Positions 58,577 to 64,000 of a DNA stretch of 64,000 nucleotides are shown here, piece by piece. Origin of the DNA: Liolophura sinensis. Lineage: Eukaryota > Mollusca > Polyplacophora > Chitonida > Chitonidae. Made by a program: the position numbers and the translations under genes. The notes under the pieces were generated by a model, which did no database searches, was not told where the DNA came from, and saw nothing but the letters and a program-made list of their open reading frames with translations. The stretch is from contig NC_088300.1 in NCBI RefSeq assembly GCF_032854445.1, positions 78,237,966-78,301,965 on the forward strand, in the 5' to 3' direction. Numbering within the stretch: the stretch's first letter is position 1; each line of letters starts with the position of its first letter.

Positions 58577-60896
58577 TAGATCGTTGACCCGACAAAATAC
58601 GGCATGTAGAGAAACTAAACCTCAACACAGTGCGTTGTTCAAGCAGGACATGGCTTTGTAAAGAAACAAAAGCTGAACACAGATCGTTGGCCTGGCAGAG
58701 TACGGCTTTCTAGAGAAACTAAACCTGAACACAGAGCGTGGAACTGTCAGAATACGGCTTTGAAGAGAAACAAAAGCTCAATAGAGCGAGGCTGTTGACC
58801 TGATGGAATATGGCTTTGTAAAGAAAGAAAAGCTGAATAGAGCGAGGCTGTTGATCTGATAGAATATGGCTTTGAAGAGAAACAAAAGCTGAATAGAGCG
58901 AGGCTGTTGACCTGATAGAATATGGCTTTGAAGAGAAACAAAAGCTGAATAGAGCGAGGCTGTTGACCTGATAGAATATGGCTTTGTAAAGAAAGAAAAG
59001 CTTAATAGAGCGAGGCTGTTGACCTGATAGAATATGGCTTTGTAAAGAAAGAAAAGCTGAATAGAGCGAGGCTGTTGACCTGATAGAATATGGCTTTGTA
59101 AAGAAACAAAAGCTGAATAGAGCGAGGCTGTTGACCTGATAGAATATGGCTTTGTAAAGAAAGAAAAGCTGAATAGAGCGAGGCTGTTGACCTGATAGAA
59201 TATGGCTTTGTAAAGAAACAAAAGCTGAATAGAGCGAGGCTGTTGACCTGATAGAATATGGCTTTGTAAAGAAACAAAAGGTGAATAGAGCGAGGCTGTT
59301 GACCTGATAGAATATGGCTTTGTAAAGAAACAAAAGCTGAATAGAGCGAGGCTGTTGACCTGATAGAATATGGCTTTGTAGAGAAACAAAAGCTTATTAC
59401 ACATCGTTGACCTGGCAGAATACGGCTTTGTAGAGAAACAAAAGCTTATTACACATCGTTGACCTGGCAGAATACGGCTTTGTAGAGAAACAAAAGCTGA
59501 ACACAGACCGTTGATCCAGGAGAATACGAGAAGCAAAAACCGAGCACTGATTGTTGGCCTGGCAGAATACGGCTTTGTAGAGAAACAAAAGCTGAACACA
59601 GACCGTTGATCCAGGAGAATACGAGAAGCAAAAACCGAGCACTGATTGTTGGCCTGGCAGAATACGGCTTTGTAGAGAAACAAAAGCTGAACACAGACCG
59701 TTGATCCAGGAGAATACGAGAAGCAAAAACCGAGCACTGATTGTTGGCCTGGCAGAATACGGCTTTGTAGAGAAACAAAAGCTGAACACAGACCGTTGAC
59801 CTGGGAGAATAGGGCCTTGTAAAGAAAAAAAAACCTGACCACAGATCGTTGACCTGGCAGAGTACGGCGTTGTAGAGAAACAAAAGCTGAACACAGATCG
59901 TTGACCCGGTAGAATATGGCTTGTAGAGAAGCAAAAGCTGAACGGAACTAGGCCTTTGACCTGGCAGAGTACGGTTTAGTAGGGAAACAAAAGCTGAACA
60001 CAGAGCGTTGACCCGGAAAAATACGCCTTTGTAAAGGAACAAAAGCTGAATAAAGATCGTTCACCTGACAGAATACGGCTTTATAAACAAAGGCTGAACA
60101 CGGCTAGGCATTTGATCTAGTAGAATACAATTTTGCAGAGAAACAAAAGCTGAACACAGAACGCTGACCTGGAAGAATACGGCTTTGTAGGGAAACAAAA
60201 GCTGAACACAAATCGTTGACCTGGCAGAATACGGCTTTGTAGAGAAACAAAACCTGAACAAAGATCGTTCACCTGGCAGAATACGGTTTTGCAGGGAAAG
60301 CTGAACATAGAACTTTGACCCAGAAGAATACGCCTTTTTTGAGAAACAAGAAATAAACACAGAGCGTTGACCTGTTAGAATATAGCTTTGTAGAGAAACA
60401 AAAGCTGAACAAAGCTACACAGTTGACCTGACAGAATACGGCTTTGCACAGAAACAAAACCTGAACACGAATCGTTGACCTTGCAAAATACGGCTTTGTA
60501 GAGACACAAGGGCTGAACACAGATCGTTCACCCGGCAGATTATGGCTTTGTAGAGAAACAAAACCTGAACACAGATCGTTGATCTAGAAGAATACGGCTT
60601 TTCAGGGAAACCATAGCTGAACATAGAACGTTGACCTGGAAGAATACAGCTTTGTAGAGAATGAAAAGCTGAACACAGATCATTTACCTGACAGAATAAG
60701 GCTTTGTAAAGAAAAAAAAGGCTAAACACAAACTGTTGACCCTGTAGAATACGGTTTTGTAGAGAACCCAATGCTGAACAGAACTAAGCCTTTGACCTGG
60801 CAGAATACCACTTTGCAAAGAAACAAAAGCTGAACACAGATCGTTGACCTGGCAGAATACGGCTCGAGAATACGAATGTAGAGAGAAACAAAACCT
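58577..60896. repeat. 52-56-bp minisatellite, ~42 copies, two subfamilies and a 95-bp compound unit
   Basis: Left part (about 58770-59390): 56-bp units with 'gaatagagcgaggctgttga' and 'cctgatagaatatggctttg'. Right part: ~52-bp units with 'gacctggcagaatacggctt' and 'tgtagagaaacaaaagctga', more diverged. Between them a 95-bp compound unit including 'ttgatccaggagaatacgag' is repeated three times (starts near 59508, 59603 and 59698). Long minus-strand frames (up to 354 codons, with KPYSIRSTASLYSAF) are repeat artefacts. Confidence 0.95.
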
Positions 60897-61404
60897 AAAA
60901 ACGTAGTGCTTTTTTCTTTTATTTAAGCGTTTTCAAGTAAGCACACGGACCACTCCCCGCACCATTTCGCACCATCCCAACGTTGTTGCCAAGTATGAGC
61001 CTTCAGTCAAATCCAGAATGTACCTGTGCACCGAGCGATCAGCTAGATGATGATGTATGCAAGTATAACAACACAGGGTTATCACACTCCCTGACAGTGT
61101 TTAAACCTTAACGCGATGCAGGGATATGAGTGTCTAAATAGACGTGCTCTTACCTCATTTATGCCCAGACTCAGGCCTAATGGACAATTATATTACATTC
61201 CTGATGAGCCGGAGTTGCTGGAAATGTCGCAGAATTTCGTTACCTGGAACATCATTTATTATTGATAATAAGGAGAGATCATTGAGCCCCGGAGATAACC
61301 AGTTCGGGTGCACAACCTTGGATCATGACTACAACTTAATTGTCGTTGTTTTTCTCATCGCCTACATTTGTGGCTGTTGTTAACTACAGCATTGCATGTG
61401 ACGC
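60897..61404. other. Unassigned spacer
   Basis: Unique DNA. A 79-codon plus-strand frame at 61144-61383 shows no domain. Confidence 0.4.
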
Positions 61405-62007
61405 CCCTTGAGCCTCCCAATGGTTCGTGAAAGACGCCTATAATCTCCTAACTCTAACAGCATCGAACAGTTTGTATCTTAGCATTACATTGAGAGTTGC
61501 GCAACTTCGTGAAGGGCTCCTATAACCTTTAACTATTATAACAATGAGTGGTCCGCTCAACTTTATGAATATTAAATGGATAGTAACCTTATGAAAGATT
61601 CCCACAAAATCTTAACTATAACACAGCGGCTGCTTCTCAACGTCGTGACAGGCGCCTGCAACCCTTTATTCGCTACAATACCATCGAGTGGTTCGTAATG
61701 TCGTGAAACTTAATTGTAACAATATCGAATGGTTCGTACCCACGTAAAAGACCTTTGCAACTTCCGAATTATTATGGTGCGTAACCTCGTGAAAGGCTCC
61801 ATCAATCCCTTAACTGTAACAACTTCGAATTGTTGATATCCTCACGAAAGGCTCCTGCAACCCCTTAACTGTAATAACATCTAATGGCCGGTCCCCTTGT
61901 GAAAGCTCCTGTGACGCCTTACCTGTAATAACACGGAATGGTTCGTACCCTCGTGAAAGGCTCCGGCTACCCTTTACCTATAACAGAATCGAGTTGGTGT
62001 ACATTGT
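61405..62007. repeat. Highly diverged ~57-bp tandem repeat
   Basis: Roughly ten copies related by 'ggttcgtaccctcgtgaaag', 'gctcctgcaaccccttaact', 'gtaacaacatcgaat'. Spacing is irregular and identity low, so this is an old array. Confidence 0.75.
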
Positions 62008-62175
62008 CAGATTATATCGGTGAAAGCGTAGGAAAAACGCCTCCACTTGTTACTACTCAGTCAGATTATATCGGTAAATGTCTGACAGAAACGCTTTCAT
62101 TTGTTATTACCGCGACAGATTATATCGGTGAAGATGGAGGAGAAACGCCTTCATTTGTTACTGCTCATTGTCTGT
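62008..62175. repeat. ~54-57-bp tandem repeat, 3 copies
   Basis: Three copies of 'cagattatatcggtgaa' with 'gaaacgccttcatttgttac' that directly follow the diverged array. Confidence 0.85.
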
Positions 62176-62644
62176 CGAAAATATTCAGTATCTGATGTGC
62201 CTGTGAGGAATGTGATCAAACTGTGCCCAGGTATCGTAGTTCTAGTCTACATCCAGTATGGCCTGCGTATAAGGAAATATTCTCCCACATCCATTCTCAT
62301 TTACACGATCTTAATTGTCATTACTTGCTCCCTCAAAGCTTTCCAATTTATTTTCCCTATATTTTTCATTCTTGTTTTATTCCTGTTTTATTTTCCGAAT
62401 ATGACATCTCCTTGACTGATTAACCCATACAGACAAATAAACGTTTAGATATATATTTCGGTTCGGAATTTTCCGCGATGACAGTGTCAATAGCTGGAAA
62501 TGGAAATTTAATCCTTCACAATGGCCGTGATTTCTCCACTAGTTCCAGAGAGAAATGATTTCAAGCAGGGCCTCGTCGTTACCTTTGTCGTTATAATGCA
62601 GGTTACATACGCTATGTTGGTGGAGGATCGTTGAATTTGATTCA
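62176..62644. other. Unassigned spacer
   Basis: Unique AT-rich DNA; no gene recognised. Confidence 0.4.
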
Positions 62645-63125
62645 GTTGATAGTAAAACTTGTCGAGAGGGATTAGGTATGCTTAGACACTGAAGGAAAAC
62701 TATATCGAGAGGTATGAAACCTGTTTAACATGTGAAACTGACGGAAGGCTATCTCGAGACGGATTAGACCTGCTTCATATGAGACATTGAATGAAAACTA
62801 TGTCGAGAGGGATTAGGTATTCCAAAACACTGAAGGAAAACTATATATAGAGGGGTTAGACCTGCCTCCTGTGAGACACTCTGATGGGCAACTATATTAA
62901 GAAGGATTAGACGTGCTTCATATGAGATAATGATGGAAAACTATGCTGAGAGGGATTAGACGAGCTTCATATGCGAAACTGACGGAACACTATCTCCAGT
63001 GGAAATAGACCAGCTTGATCTGAGACAGTGGCTTAAAACTATGTTGAGAGGGATTAGACCTGCTTCATATATCACACTGACGGAACACTACGTCGAGAAG
63101 GATTAAATCTGTTTTATGTGACTAA
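62645..63125. repeat. ~45-60-bp diverged tandem repeat, ~9 copies
   Basis: Copies share 'aaaactatgtcgagaggga', 'ttagacctgcttcatatg' and 'agacactgatgga'. Unit length is variable. Confidence 0.82.
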
Positions 63126-64000
63126 GCCGACAGCAATGGCGAATAAATACGATCTTTTTTTTTTCGAGAAATTTGTGACAGGCTGGCCACTACCTGAAGT
63201 ACTCCCTTATTTTTAACTAGAGTTGTCTGGCCTTGTCGGGGAATATCAGTGGCTGATGTATGAGCTAGCACACACAGCACCGCACAAGGCTTCTTACTAA
63301 TTACTCCCAGTTGTCTTGGGGAAGGTCCCCACCGGAAGCTGGGGTCGCTGTAATGTTTGTTGTCTAGCCTCTGCCACATATACCGACGCACAGCAAACAC
63401 AAAACTGCAAGCAGAAATATCATCACCCAATCACAGCAGAGAACAGTCTGCCATTTCATATTACACAAAGGTCAGCGTCTAGCACATCATCCGGAGTTAC
63501 GTACAGGACAGAGACTCACATCCATTAATTGTCTGACATTGGAATACCTACATCACAGCTTCCAAGGAATCGTTCCACGAAAACCCAGAGCCGTCTTCAA
63601 AGAGCAGACAGCTAAAAGAAGTCTACTGCGGACTCCATTGTACCAAGAAAAGTGACGCAGTAAAAAAAAAAAAAAAAAAACCCAGCAAGCAGCCAAAGCT
63701 TAGAACACTGAAACAGCCACCTCCAGCTGTGGCAACCTGAGTTTGGGCTTAGGTCGTAATTTTTGTCAGACGAGGTGTGGGAGTTTTGCCAGTCTTGTTT
63801 CTTTCACAAATAATACAAAGAATCACAACATTGAGACTAAAGCCAGGACAGCGACAGTGTTATGGATGACAAATGGTTACATGTAACGGTTGAATTCCGG
63901 CCTCTAGTCATTTTATCTCATGGTTTTATTCTAAATGTTCATGTATAAGAACACTTAACACTGGTCATGTTCATGAACAGCACTCATGTGTCAAATTCTC
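63126..64000. other. Unassigned right edge
   Basis: Unique DNA with an 18-A run at about 63663-63680. A 102-codon minus-strand frame (63430-63122) has no recognised domain. A gene continuing to the right cannot be excluded. Confidence 0.4.

Noticed and set aside
58778-59842. 354-codon minus-strand frame and its relatives
   Set aside because: Produced by the 52-56-bp array; several overlapping frames are equally open and the frame shifts with unit length.
63122-63430. 102-codon minus-strand frame at the right edge
   Set aside because: No recognised domain and the frame ends in a poly-T/poly-Lys region; no support beyond openness.

Overview
The window is animal nuclear DNA: intron-split genes with GT-AG junctions, tRNA-derived SINEs, a LINE relic, MITE-like palindromes and very many minisatellites. 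The two genes that can be read confidently, together with the style of the SINE and 'gtgacctt-gacctt' repeats, point to a lophotrochozoan, most likely a mollusc. Species cannot be fixed from sequence alone.

Layout. 1-3 kb: the last three coding exons of a plus-strand DEAD-box helicase, DDX41/abstrakt (motif VI, C-terminal zinc knuckle, stop at 2993-2995), preceded by a 1.4-kb minisatellite in its intron. 3-8 kb: convergent intergenic DNA with no further gene. 8-18.7 kb: a complete minus-strand gene for the B55 regulatory subunit of protein phosphatase 2A, eight coding exons that join in phase to 443 residues, with a CRE-like octamer upstream of exon 1. 19-25.4 kb: an almost continuous block of tandem arrays (60-, 27- and 67-bp units). 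25.8-33 kb: transposon-rich DNA with a foldback MITE, SINE, TA microsatellite, a 286-bp-spaced dispersed repeat and a 5'-truncated, mutated I-superfamily-like LINE. 33-39 kb: mostly unassigned, with one TATA box plus candidate first exon on the minus strand and a small membrane-anchor ORF at 38.2 kb. 39-64 kb: many more unrelated minisatellite arrays separated by sequence in which no gene can be recognised; a CRE/ETS/CCAAT-like cluster lies near 43.0 kb and a hypothetical 111-codon ORF near 57.8 kb.

The long open frames in the arrays are by-products of repeat units without stop codons. The two real genes are housekeeping genes with no functional link visible here; they are simply convergent neighbours. 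No prokaryote-style defence or biosynthetic system is present. The most distinctive property is tandem-repeat load: my rough sum of array lengths is about 17-18 kb of 64 kb, with higher-order organisation inside several arrays and transposon insertions that date some of them.
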